This document shows positions 1 through 4,676 of a DNA stretch of 45,694 nucleotides, in pieces; positions within the stretch are counted from its first letter, which is position 1; every line of letters starts with the position of its first letter. The stretch spans positions 1 to 45,694 of the IMG/VR virus record IMGVR_UViG_3300048011_000414, one strand, 5' to 3'. This DNA comes from a virus. The position numbers and the translations under genes were made by a program. Under the pieces are notes generated by a model. That model was given only the letters and a program-made list of their open reading frames with translations. It ran no database searches and had not been told where the DNA came from.

Positions 1-342
1 ACACGCTTAGCCGATGAAGGTTGGAATTTTGTGTGTATTACAAGCCTAAGCACGAATAAGTATGCACAGAAATTGCGTACTAAGAACATTAAAAAATTGT
101 TCGGCGAAGATACATTTATCGACTTTATATACTTAGGCACTGGTGCTGACAAAGATAAAGTTCTAGAACAGTTCGAAGGCAGTAACTTATGGTGGGTTGA
201 AGACAAAGTAGAAAACGCTCTAGATGGTGAAAAAGTCGGACTACGTCCATTGGTTATGGAACATGGTTACAACATGGATGATGATAGAGTCCGTCGAGTA
301 AAGAACTGGAAAGAAATTTACGAAATTGTTACTTCAGAGTAA
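1..342 (+). CDS. HAD-type 5'(3')-deoxyribonucleotidase, C-terminal part
   Basis: The frame is open from base 1, so the gene enters from outside the window and 113 residues are visible. The segment ITSLS matches HAD motif II (hydrophobic strand ending in Ser/Thr). The segment WWVEDKVENA, with a conserved Lys and acidic residues, matches motifs III/IV of the cytosolic 5'(3')-deoxyribonucleotidase (NT5C) family seen in marine T4-like phages. The C-terminal MKNWKEIYEIV-like end is also typical. The first catalytic DxD motif lies upstream of the window. The likely role is dephosphorylation of dNMPs for nucleotide balance, which fits the ThyA, DHFR and dCMP deaminase genes further right. The GTG at 31 is internal and not a convincing start. 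Confidence 0.7.
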   Translation, partial: TRLADEGWNFVCITSLSTNKYAQKLRTKNIKKLFGEDTFIDFIYLGTGADKDKVLEQFEGSNLWWVEDKVENALDGEKVGLRPLVMEHGYNMDDDRVRRVKNWKEIYEIVTSE

Positions 343-350
343 AAAATAGG

Positions 351-379
351 TTGACAAGAGGATATAAATAAAGTACTAT
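351..379 (+). promoter_or_regulatory. Composite promoter: TTGACA box and TATAAATA late element
   Basis: TTGACA (351-356) is followed after 17 bases by TACTAT (374-379). Between them lies TATAAATAA (363-371), an exact T4-type late octamer. Either start point would fall at or just before the first ATG codons of the next gene (378 or 387), leaving little or no leader. Confidence 0.55.
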
Positions 380-827
380 GTTAACTATGAAACACTTACT
401 AATCACAGCAAGTCTTGTAGCAGTAACGGCGACACCAGCCCTTGCTAGAACTACAAGCGAGTCATATGTTGAAGATCATTATAAGACTGTTATTGAACAG
501 ATTCCTTATCAGGTTGAAGTATGTAAAAATATTCAAGTTCCACAGAAAAAAGGAACTAATACAGAAGGCGCAATCATCGGCGGTCTCATCGGCGGTGTAA
601 TCGGTAATCAGTTTGGCAAAGGCGACGGTAAAGAAGCAATGACCGGAGTTGGAGCAATTACTGGTGCTATCATTGGCGGACAAGACAAAGGCCCACGTAA
701 CTATACTACTGAACGCCAATGTCAAATTGAAACACGCTACAAAGAAAAAGAGAACGAAGTATACAGTCACAGTATTGTTACTTTTTGGCATGAAGGACAA
801 AGAATCGAATTGAAGTTTCATAAGTAA
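378..827 (+). CDS. Secreted glycine-zipper (17 kDa surface antigen-like) protein
   Basis: 149 residues. Residues 1-23 form a Sec signal peptide: Lys near the start, a hydrophobic core, then PALA before the likely cut at about residue 23. Residues 64-101 are a glycine zipper with repeated GGxxGG/GxxxG spacing (GAIIGGLIGGVIG, then GAITGAIIGG), as in the 2TM glycine-zipper domain of the rickettsial 17 kDa antigen family. Cys49 and Cys115 flank the zipper and could pair in the periplasm. It probably inserts into or associates with the host envelope; whether it acts in lysis, superinfection exclusion or envelope stress is not shown. ATG 387 is an alternative start; neither has a Shine-Dalgarno, and the promoter elements sit almost on top of it. 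Confidence 0.65.
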   Translation: MLTMKHLLITASLVAVTATPALARTTSESYVEDHYKTVIEQIPYQVEVCKNIQVPQKKGTNTEGAIIGGLIGGVIGNQFGKGDGKEAMTGVGAITGAIIGGQDKGPRNYTTERQCQIETRYKEKENEVYSHSIVTFWHEGQRIELKFHK

Positions 828-851
828 ACTTCACGCTATTTAAAAATTTAT

Positions 852-928
852 TCCCCGATAGCTCAGTTGGTAGTAGCAATTGACTGTTAATCAATGTGTC
901 GCTGGTTCGAGTCCAGCTCGGGGAGCCA
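852..928 (+). tRNA. tRNA-Asn(GTT)
   Basis: Acceptor TCCCCGA (852-858) pairs with TCGGGGA (918-924). The anticodon loop is CTGTTAA within an ATTGA/TCAAT stem. The T-arm GGTTCGAGTCC and an encoded CCA (926-928) are present. The D-arm carries one extra base compared with typical tRNA-Asn, leaving a 3-bp D-stem. Confidence 0.93.
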
Positions 929-932
929 AGTT

Positions 933-994
933 AATACATACTCTGCTTACTGTATAGCAGAAGCAACAGATCTGATAAACTGGGAGTGTGTATT
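933..994 (+). ncRNA. Structured spacer RNA between tRNA-Asn and tRNA-Ser
   Basis: The 62-base spacer is closed by an 11-bp stem: AATACATACTC (933-943) pairs with GAGTGTGTATT (984-994), with one G-U pair. Inside it are TGCT/AGCA (944-947 with 956-959) and the palindrome CAGATCTG. It does not fold as a tRNA. It begins 4 bases after one tRNA and ends 3 bases before the next, so it could be a stable processed RNA or a processing element. No known family is recognised. Confidence 0.45.
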
Positions 995-997
995 ATA

Positions 998-1089
998 GGA
1001 GAGTTGGCTGAGTGGTCGAAAGCAGCAGGTTGCTAACTTGTCGTACGTTTTATAGCGTACCGTGGGTTCGAATCCCACACTCTCCGCCA
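998..1089 (+). tRNA. tRNA-Ser(GCT)
   Basis: Acceptor GGAGAGT (998-1004) pairs with ACTCTCC (1079-1085). The anticodon loop is TTGCTAA. The long class II variable arm has a GTACG/CGTAC stem. The T-arm GGGTTCGAATCCC is present and CCA is encoded at 1087-1089. Confidence 0.95.
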
Positions 1090-1092
1090 TAT

Positions 1093-1168
1093 GCGGGTAA
1101 GCACATGGGTTGTGTCGCCGGCCTTCCAAGCCGTGCTGAGTGGGGTTCGACTCCCCCTACCCGCTCCA
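1093..1168 (+). tRNA. tRNA-Gly(TCC)
   Basis: Acceptor GCGGGTA (1093-1099) pairs with TACCCGC (1158-1164). The D-stem is GCAC/GTGT and the anticodon loop CTTCCAA. The T-arm GGGGTTCGACTCCCC is present and CCA is encoded (1166-1168). The anticodon stem has one mismatch at its base. Confidence 0.92.
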
Positions 1169-1203
1169 TAATCATAACAAGTAACAATGAAAGGTTACAA
1201 CAA

Positions 1204-1446
1204 ATGAGCGCATATGTACAGGAAGCAATTCAAGTATCAGGTATTAATAGAACAAATCTAGTGGCAGCTTGTGCTTACTTGATTAGAACAAAGCAAGCAA
1301 CCGGACAGCATGATGCGATTCAGCAAATTGCATCTGGTAAGTTTGATGCTGACGAACTGGAAGAACAAATGATTCGTTCGTTCCAAACTGAACTTCCTGT
1401 TGAAATAGTTGCCACAGATGAAGACTACGGTGACAACGAAGACTAA
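1204..1446 (+). CDS. Small acidic hypothetical protein
   Basis: 80 residues from ATG 1204, preceded by an AAAGG-like ribosome-binding sequence (about 1190-1195). The frame is open further upstream, but only through the tRNA-Ser and tRNA-Gly genes, so longer starts are not credible. The N-terminal half looks helical (AYVQEAIQVSGINRTNLVAACAYLI). The C-terminus is strongly acidic, ending in several Asp/Glu residues. No family is recognised. It sits between tRNA genes with two further tiny genes downstream, a usual setting for small host-takeover proteins, but no function can be assigned. Confidence 0.6.
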   Translation: MSAYVQEAIQVSGINRTNLVAACAYLIRTKQATGQHDAIQQIASGKFDADELEEQMIRSFQTELPVEIVATDEDYGDNED

Positions 1447-1481
1447 GTAGTAAACTTAGAAAGTTAGAAAGGAGTAGCATT

Positions 1482-1628
1482 ATGCAGACAAAAGAAGAAC
1501 GTGATGCTATTATTAAAAATGCCGTAGAGGCAGCAAGAGCGCATACAGTAGAACTAAATGCAGGTCCTATGAAGCACACATTGCAACGTAAAGCCGCTTT
1601 AGAGAAAAAAGCAAGTAGACGCAGATAA
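1482..1628 (+). CDS. Small basic helical protein, 48 residues
   Basis: ATG 1482 follows a clear Shine-Dalgarno (GAAAGGAG, about 1468-1473). The product is 48 residues, lysine- and arginine-rich and predicted helical, ending in KKASRRR. The strong ribosome-binding site and the position directly after the 1204 gene support a real gene. The basic tail suggests nucleic-acid or ribosome contact, which is inference only. No family is recognised. Confidence 0.55.
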   Translation: MQTKEERDAIIKNAVEAARAHTVELNAGPMKHTLQRKAALEKKASRRR

Positions 1629-1636
1629 TTACTTTT

Positions 1637-1711
1637 ATGAATAATTGTCCAGAATGTAAAACGGAACTAGGGCATGATGATTTTTGTCCTAGTTGCAGAG
1701 TAAGAAGATAA
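1637..1711 (+). CDS. 24-residue zinc-ribbon microprotein
   Basis: ATG 1637 to TAA 1711 encodes MNNCPECKTELGHDDFCPSC followed by RVRR. Two CPxC knuckles (CPEC and CPSC) separated by 12 residues are enough to form a complete minimal zinc ribbon. The ORF lies between a 48-residue gene and tRNA-Thr and is flush against the tRNA (1713). No strong Shine-Dalgarno precedes it, so translation could depend on coupling to the gene ending at 1628. The perfect zinc-ribbon spacing is the main reason to call it. Confidence 0.45.
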   Translation: MNNCPECKTELGHDDFCPSCRVRR

Positions 1712-1712
1712 C

Positions 1713-1788
1713 GCCGGTATAGCTCAGTTGGTAGAGCAGTTGCCTTGTAAGCATCAGGTCCCGAGTTCAAATCTTGGTGCCGGCACCA
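1713..1788 (+). tRNA. tRNA-Thr(TGT)
   Basis: Acceptor GCCGGTA (1713-1719) pairs with TGCCGGC (1778-1784), with one G-U. The D-arm is GCTCAGTTGGTAGAGC, the anticodon loop CTTGTAA, and CCA is encoded (1786-1788). Confidence 0.95.
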
Positions 1789-1792
1789 TTAT

Positions 1793-1891
1793 ACACTAGC
1801 CCGAAAGGGACGGCGATAAGAAGGAAGTCCAGTGCATAGCAGGATTTGGTTGGTCGACACATTGGAAATTACCTACTCTTTGTGTTAGTGT
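1793..1891 (+). ncRNA. Candidate structured RNA downstream of tRNA-Thr
   Basis: ACACTA (1793-1798) pairs with TAGTGT (1886-1891). It encloses a CCC-GAAA-GGG GNRA-tetraloop hairpin (1800-1809), and an alternative GGAC/GTCC pairing (1808-1811 with 1827-1830). No ORF covers the segment. The terminal stem is only 6 bp, so support is moderate. No RNA family is recognised. Confidence 0.3.
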
Positions 1892-1897
1892 TTTAAG

Positions 1898-1920
1898 CGC
1901 CTGTGGTGAAATTTGGTAGA
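1898..1920 (+). other. tRNA-Leu 5'-half-like remnant
   Basis: The sequence GCCTGTGGTGAAATTTGGTAG resembles the acceptor and D-arm of a tRNA-Leu. No matching 3' acceptor strand, anticodon arm or T-arm follows; the sequence runs instead into the hydrolase-like frame. It looks like a tRNA gene cut by recombination. Confidence 0.35.
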
Positions 1921-2137
1921 CAGTTTAAAGATTAAAATTAAGTGTCCTTGGCTGCAAGTGGTTAGTACGACAGGAAATGTACCTTGGCACTTTGGTGAGA
2001 ATGACGGTGTTGTTACACTAAAGAGCATGACAGCAAGACAGGACATGGAATACGAGTACGTAAGCTATAATCATTACGAAGTTTTAATAGCAAAAGAAGT
2101 TGCAGAACTTGTACAAAATAGGTTGACAAGTTCCTAA
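1913..2137 (+). pseudogene. C-terminal fragment of an alpha/beta hydrolase
   Basis: The frame is open from TTG 1913 to TAA 2137. It contains GENDGVVTLKSMTAR followed by VSYNHYEVLIAKEVAELV, which matches the C-terminal end of alpha/beta hydrolases: the acidic catalytic residue region and the final catalytic His in NHYEV. About 65 residues of that fold are present. The N-terminal half, including the GxSxG nucleophile elbow, is missing, because the frame begins inside a tRNA-Leu-like sequence and there is no ribosome-binding site. The reading is therefore a decayed, truncated gene at a recombination junction. A very short functional protein cannot be excluded. Confidence 0.5.
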
Positions 2138-2150
2138 AATACTGTATAAT
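2123..2150 (+). promoter_or_regulatory. Sigma70-like promoter
   Basis: TTGACA (2123-2128), a 16-base spacer and TATAAT (2145-2150). It overlaps the end of the hydrolase fragment and drives the coiled-coil gene at 2178. Confidence 0.85.
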
Positions 2151-2177
2151 AAACACATAAACAAAGGAAAAAGGCAA

Positions 2178-2741
2178 ATGAACATTACACTACGCAAAGC
2201 AAATGCTGTACAAGTCAGCATCAACGATATGATCAAAGGTTTGAGCTTTGACACATCAGTTCGCATTAATGAGTTTGAGGACCATAACGAACAGATCAAT
2301 GCTGTGCGTACGGTGTTCGACACTCACTGTGCCACTCGCGCAAAACTTGCAGGCGCTCTGTTTGAGATCCGCAAGGCAGTGTCTGTAGCAAACGCTGAAG
2401 CAGGCATCAACGACATGCTGGCAGATGTTGCTATGCTGGAGAAAGAAATCCAGTTTAACAACACGTTTGCAACACAGAACGCTCGTCTAAGCGATGCAGT
2501 GATTGAAGGCAAGATTGCTAAAATCAAAGCCGCAGACAGCGATCGTTATGCATACGGCAATAACGATGTAACAACTACTGTCTTCACTAAAGAAGAAGTA
2601 GATGGGTTTAAGCGTACTGTTGCTGACTTGAAGCGTCAGAAGCAGAAGCTACAGGATACTCTGCTTGAGCTAAACGTTCAGACAGAGATTGAGTTAGATG
2701 AGGAAACAGCTCGTTTCTTGGAGCGAGCAGACATCCTCTAA
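2178..2741 (+). CDS. Coiled-coil hypothetical protein
   Basis: 187 residues from ATG 2178, with Shine-Dalgarno AAAGGAAAAAGG just upstream and a consensus promoter 28 bases before the start. The sequence is mainly helical, with long charged heptad-like segments around residues 55-110 and 140-175 (for example VADLKRQKQKLQDTLLEL). Its opening, LRKANAVQVSINDMIKGL, resembles a conserved protein of unknown function found in many phages. It is slightly more GC-rich than its neighbours. The strong early-type promoter suggests an early role. Function is not known. Confidence 0.75.
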   Translation: MNITLRKANAVQVSINDMIKGLSFDTSVRINEFEDHNEQINAVRTVFDTHCATRAKLAGALFEIRKAVSVANAEAGINDMLADVAMLEKEIQFNNTFATQNARLSDAVIEGKIAKIKAADSDRYAYGNNDVTTTVFTKEEVDGFKRTVADLKRQKQKLQDTLLELNVQTEIELDEETARFLERADIL

Positions 2742-2744
2742 GGT

Positions 2745-2875
2745 TATAGCATACTAGGCTCGTGAGGCCCGCAAGCCGAACCTTGTTCGAGGCTTAAGGA
2801 TCGTGATACTAGTAAAAGGTAAACATAGTTTGTCTACATCGGTCGGCAAGAGAATAGTAAACCTAGTATGCTATA
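2745..2875 (+). ncRNA. Candidate structured RNA with perfect 14-bp terminal stem
   Basis: TATAGCATACTAGG (2745-2758) is an exact reverse complement of CCTAGTATGCTATA (2862-2875). Inside, AAGCCGAAC (2773-2781) pairs with GTTC-GA-GGCTT (2785-2795) as nine base pairs with a 2-base bulge and a 3-base loop. The remaining interior is G/A-rich and could hold one more helix. The size (131 bases) and closed ends resemble stable phage RNAs such as T4 species C and D, but no family is recognised. It starts 4 bases after the 2178 gene stops, so it may be cut from that transcript. Confidence 0.55.
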
Positions 2876-2883
2876 TTAGTTTT

Positions 2884-2912
2884 GGTGGTTATGCGTTGGA
2901 AGCGTAAATCAC
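2884..2912 (+). ncRNA. Stem-loop, about 11 bp
   Basis: GGTGGTTATGC pairs with GCGTAAATCACC, with one bulged A and two G-U pairs, around a GTTGGAA loop. It lies immediately downstream of the 2745-2875 structure and may be part of the same transcript. Confidence 0.4.
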
Positions 2913-3082
2913 CCAGAAGTAAGTAAAAGATTAGGATGGACAAACGTGTTGTTACGGTACTGGCTTTACGCTGTACAAAAACAACGAATAGCTCAATGAC
3001 ACTTGAAATGTCTCCGTGCTTGTATGCTCCAGATTAATAGAACACTTGCACTTTGATTGCTGGAAATAAACGAGTCTTCTGC

Positions 3083-3105
3083 AGATTGCTTATTGTAGAT
3101 TGCTT
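3083..3105 (+). repeat. Two tandem copies of AGATTGCTT, 14-base period
   Basis: Identical 9-mers at 3083-3091 and 3097-3105 sit in a 14-base repeat unit (TGCAGATTGCTTAT / TGTAGATTGCTTGT). There are only two copies, in non-coding sequence; this is not a CRISPR. Confidence 0.4.
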
Positions 3106-3212
3106 GTGAGGCGAAGCGGAATGCGGACCTCAATGCACATTGCACAGTTCATTACTTGTTTACTTGCTTCTGTTTTTATTTTAAAAATCTATCTAAATTG
3201 TCAAAGTAATGG

Positions 3213-3241
3213 TTGACAGATGATAAATAAACGTGTATAGT
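3213..3241 (+). promoter_or_regulatory. Sigma70-like promoter of the 3245-3404 RNA
   Basis: TTGACA (3213-3218), 17-base spacer, TATAGT (3236-3241). The spacer also contains GATAAATAA (3222-3230), a late-element match, so the unit could be used both early and late. Confidence 0.8.
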
Positions 3242-3244
3242 ATA

Positions 3245-3404
3245 AACATACTAAACAAAAGGAATACTAACGTGTTAAGATCATTACAACAGTCATCATT
3301 ACAGTGCTGGTGCCCGTCACAAGGAAGGGGTATGTCTTAACGCGACTTTTAAAAAAGTTATTTAAGATAAGCCCCTAGCACTAATAATGTTAGGGGCTTT
3401 TTTT
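3245..3404 (+). ncRNA. Candidate small RNA unit (or leader peptide transcript)
   Basis: A complete short transcription unit of about 155 bases: promoter at 3213, terminator at 3369-3404. CGTGTTAAGA (3271-3280) pairs over ten positions with TCTTAACGCG (3335-3344), one G-U, enclosing a loop with CCCGTCACAAGGAAGGGG. A second palindrome ACTTTTAAAAAAGT follows. A 22-codon ORF (GTG 3272 to TAA, MLRSLQQSSLQCWCPSQGRG then MS) has an AAAGGA at proper distance, so translation is possible. The ORF start lies in the left stem arm and its stop in the right arm. Non-coding sRNA and regulated short peptide are both open. Confidence 0.5.
3369..3404 (+). terminator. Rho-independent terminator
   Basis: AAGCCCCTA (3369-3377) pairs perfectly with TAGGGGCTT (3391-3399), followed by a run of T to 3404. 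tRNA-Trp starts on the very next base, so downstream tRNAs depend on read-through or on another promoter. Confidence 0.92.
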
Positions 3405-3478
3405 ATGGGTGTGGTGTAATGGCAACATGGCGGTCTCCAAAACCGTTGATCGGGGTTCGAATCCCTGCACCTATGCCA
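3405..3478 (+). tRNA. tRNA-Trp(CCA)
   Basis: Acceptor ATGGGTG (3405-3411) pairs with CACCTAT (3468-3474), with one G-U. The anticodon arm is GCGGT-CTCCAAA-ACCGT. The T-arm is CGGGG-TTCGAAT-CCCTG and CCA is encoded (3476-3478). Confidence 0.92.
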
Positions 3479-3555
3479 CGGAGTATAGCACAGCCTGGTA
3501 GTGCGCTGCATTTGGGATGCAGAGGTCGTAGGTTCGAATCCTACTACTCCGACCA
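3479..3555 (+). tRNA. tRNA-Pro(TGG)
   Basis: Acceptor CGGAGTA (3479-3485) pairs with TACTCCG (3545-3551). The anticodon arm is CTGCA-TTTGGGA-TGCAG. CCA is encoded (3553-3555). It abuts tRNA-Trp with no spacer. Confidence 0.95.
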
Positions 3556-3560
3556 TTATA

Positions 3561-3650
3561 GGAGGGCTGGCAGAGTCTGGCTTATTGCACCTGATTTGAA
3601 ATCAGACGATGGGAAACCATCCGGGGGTTCGAATCCCTCGCCCTCCGCCA
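3561..3650 (+). tRNA. tRNA-Ser(TGA)
   Basis: Acceptor GGAGGGC (3561-3567) pairs with GCCCTCC (3640-3646). The anticodon loop is TTTGAAA. The class II variable arm is GATGG-GAAA-CCATC, and CCA is encoded (3648-3650). Confidence 0.95.
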
Positions 3651-3654
3651 ATAT

Positions 3655-3737
3655 GTGAGCGTGGCAGAAAGGCTATGCAACGGATTGCAAATCCGTGTCG
3701 AAAGACTATGCAGGTTCGAGTCCTGTCGCTCACTCCA
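3655..3737 (+). tRNA. tRNA-Cys(GCA) with enlarged variable arm
   Basis: Acceptor GTGAGCG (3655-3661) pairs with CGCTCAC (3727-3733). The anticodon arm is ACGGA-TTGCAAA-TCCGT. The T-arm is GCAGG-TTCGAGT-CCTGT. The discriminator is T (U73), a cysteine identity base, and CCA is encoded. At 83 bases it is longer than an ordinary tRNA-Cys because the variable region is 13 bases and contains a GTC-GAAA-GAC mini-hairpin. The rest closely resembles alphaproteobacterial tRNA-Cys (GTGGCAGA...TATGCA.CGGATTGCAAATCCGTG, from memory). Confidence 0.85.
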
Positions 3738-3744
3738 ATTTAGG

Positions 3745-3773
3745 TTGACATTTAGTGTATGATAAAGTATACT
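3745..3773 (+). promoter_or_regulatory. Sigma70-like promoter for tRNA-Arg
   Basis: TTGACA (3745-3750), 17-base spacer, TATACT (3768-3773). It lies 12 bases before tRNA-Arg and shares the extended AGGTTGACA start seen at several other promoters in the window. Confidence 0.8.
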
Positions 3774-3784
3774 AGATGTATTAA

Positions 3785-3861
3785 GCGGCTATAGCTCAGT
3801 TGGATAGAGCGTAGGTTTGCGGAACCTAAGGTCAGGAGTTCGAATCTCTTTAGCCGCGCCA
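3785..3861 (+). tRNA. tRNA-Arg(GCG)
   Basis: Acceptor GCGGCTA (3785-3791) pairs with TAGCCGC (3851-3857). The D-arm is GCTCAGTTGGATAGAGC and the anticodon arm TAGGT-TTGCGGA-ACCTA. CCA is encoded (3859-3861). A GCG anticodon is unusual, since bacteria normally read CGN with an inosine-modified ACG tRNA. Confidence 0.9.
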
Positions 3862-3868
3862 AATTCGG

Positions 3869-3897
3869 TTGACATTAGAGGCATAATGTCGTATAAT
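3869..3897 (+). promoter_or_regulatory. Consensus sigma70-like promoter
   Basis: TTGACA (3869-3874), 17-base spacer, TATAAT (3892-3897): a perfect consensus. It drives the phosphoesterase at 3928 and probably the overlapping genes through the ligase. Confidence 0.9.
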
Positions 3898-3927
3898 ATA
3901 GATATATAGTTTAAAGAGGGTAATCCA

Positions 3928-4467
3928 ATGGCAAGAGATATATGGTTAATAAGTGATACGCACTTTGATCACGCTAACATCTTGACTTTCTCAGATAGAG
4001 AAGGCAGACCCACTCGTGGCGATCGTTGGAATGATGTCAACGACATGAACGAAGAAATGATCGCTAACTGGAACTCAGTAGTCAAGCCTGGCGATAAAGT
4101 GTACCACTTGGGCGATGTGTTGTTTGGCACTCGCAAGCAAGAGTGGATGGACACCAACATGCCTCGTTTGAACGGACAGAAGCGTTTGGTTGTCGGCAAC
4201 CACGACAACATCAAGTTTCACGTTGCTGGAGGCTGGTGGGGCAAGATTGACTTGTGGAGAATGTTCCCTGAGTTTGGATTGTTGTTGACTCACGTTCCTG
4301 TACACAACAGTACATTGGGTGAGAGTCACAGATTCGGCGAAGGCAGTATGGTAAACGTACACGGACACATTCACCAGAATCCATCGCCGACTGAGTTCCA
4401 CAGATGTGTGAGTGTTGAGCAAATCGACTACACTCCAATCAACATTGAAGAACTTAGAGTACGATGA
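3928..4467 (+). CDS. Calcineurin-like metallophosphoesterase
   Basis: 179 residues from ATG 3928 after an AAAGAGGG ribosome-binding site. All metal-binding motifs of the family are present in order: DTHFDH (residues 10-15), GDV (62-64), GNHD (90-93), a His in THVPVH (121-126) and HGHIH (145-149). The length matches single-domain phage phosphoesterases. Such enzymes hydrolyse phosphomono- or diesters using two metal ions; the substrate here is unknown and could be a nucleotide or nucleic acid end. It is the first gene after a consensus promoter, and its stop overlaps the next start (ATGA, 4464-4467), so it heads an operon with 4464, 4624 and the DNA ligase. Confidence 0.9.
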   Translation: MARDIWLISDTHFDHANILTFSDREGRPTRGDRWNDVNDMNEEMIANWNSVVKPGDKVYHLGDVLFGTRKQEWMDTNMPRLNGQKRLVVGNHDNIKFHVAGGWWGKIDLWRMFPEFGLLLTHVPVHNSTLGESHRFGEGSMVNVHGHIHQNPSPTEFHRCVSVEQIDYTPINIEELRVR

Positions 4468-4676
4468 TTGAACATCGTATGTATGAATTAGAAAAGTGGA
4501 AGGACGGGCAGATTGTTGAAAGACAGCTCGTCCTTACCACACCCAAAAAAGCAACGTGGTATGCTTTACAAGGATGGGACGTATTTGATTACCACAAGAG
4601 CTTAGACATGGAGCCAGAATATTATGAAACTAGCGAACTTCAATTGGTTAACAAAACAACAGGACATGCATATTAG
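4464..4676 (+). CDS. Hypothetical protein, 70 residues
   Basis: Starts at ATG 4464, overlapping the previous stop by 4 bases, which indicates translational coupling. The product is 70 residues with many aromatic residues (WYALQGWDVFDYHKSLDMEP) and no membrane segment or known motif. Codon use and tight coupling support a real gene in the phosphoesterase-ligase operon. Function unknown. Confidence 0.7.
   Translation: MIEHRMYELEKWKDGQIVERQLVLTTPKKATWYALQGWDVFDYHKSLDMEPEYYETSELQLVNKTTGHAY

Larger units (their letters stand above)
2742..3244 (+). other. Gene-free region rich in local RNA-like hairpins
   Basis: No ORF with a ribosome-binding site is found over about 500 bases. The stretch holds the 14-bp closed RNA at 2745-2875, a hairpin at 2884-2912, a nested hairpin at 2948-2985 (GTTGTT/AACAAC with inner GTAC/GTAC), a small GACA/TGTC hairpin near 2998-3013, and a pair of 9-base direct repeats. 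It looks like non-coding RNA territory between the coiled-coil gene and the promoter at 3213. Confidence 0.45.

Noticed and set aside
1012-1203. Long plus-strand frame continuous with the small gene at 1204
   Set aside because: It runs through the tRNA-Ser and tRNA-Gly genes; the ATG at 1204 with a ribosome-binding site is the sensible start.
1821-1835. GGAAGTCCAGTGC, recalling the conserved GAGGAAAGTCC core of RNase P RNA
   Set aside because: No matching 3' strand of helix P4 or other RNase P elements are nearby, and the available length is far too short.
1898-1974. A complete tRNA-Leu
   Set aside because: The first 27 bases fit, but anticodon arm, T-arm, 3' acceptor strand and CCA do not follow.
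3083-3105. Possible start of a repeat array (CRISPR)
   Set aside because: Only two 9-base copies with 5-base spacing; no array or cas genes anywhere in the window.
3362-3658. Open frames on both strands across tRNA-Trp, tRNA-Pro and tRNA-Ser
   Set aside because: They exist only because tRNA genes have few stops; the ends coincide with tRNA boundaries and there is no ribosome-binding site.
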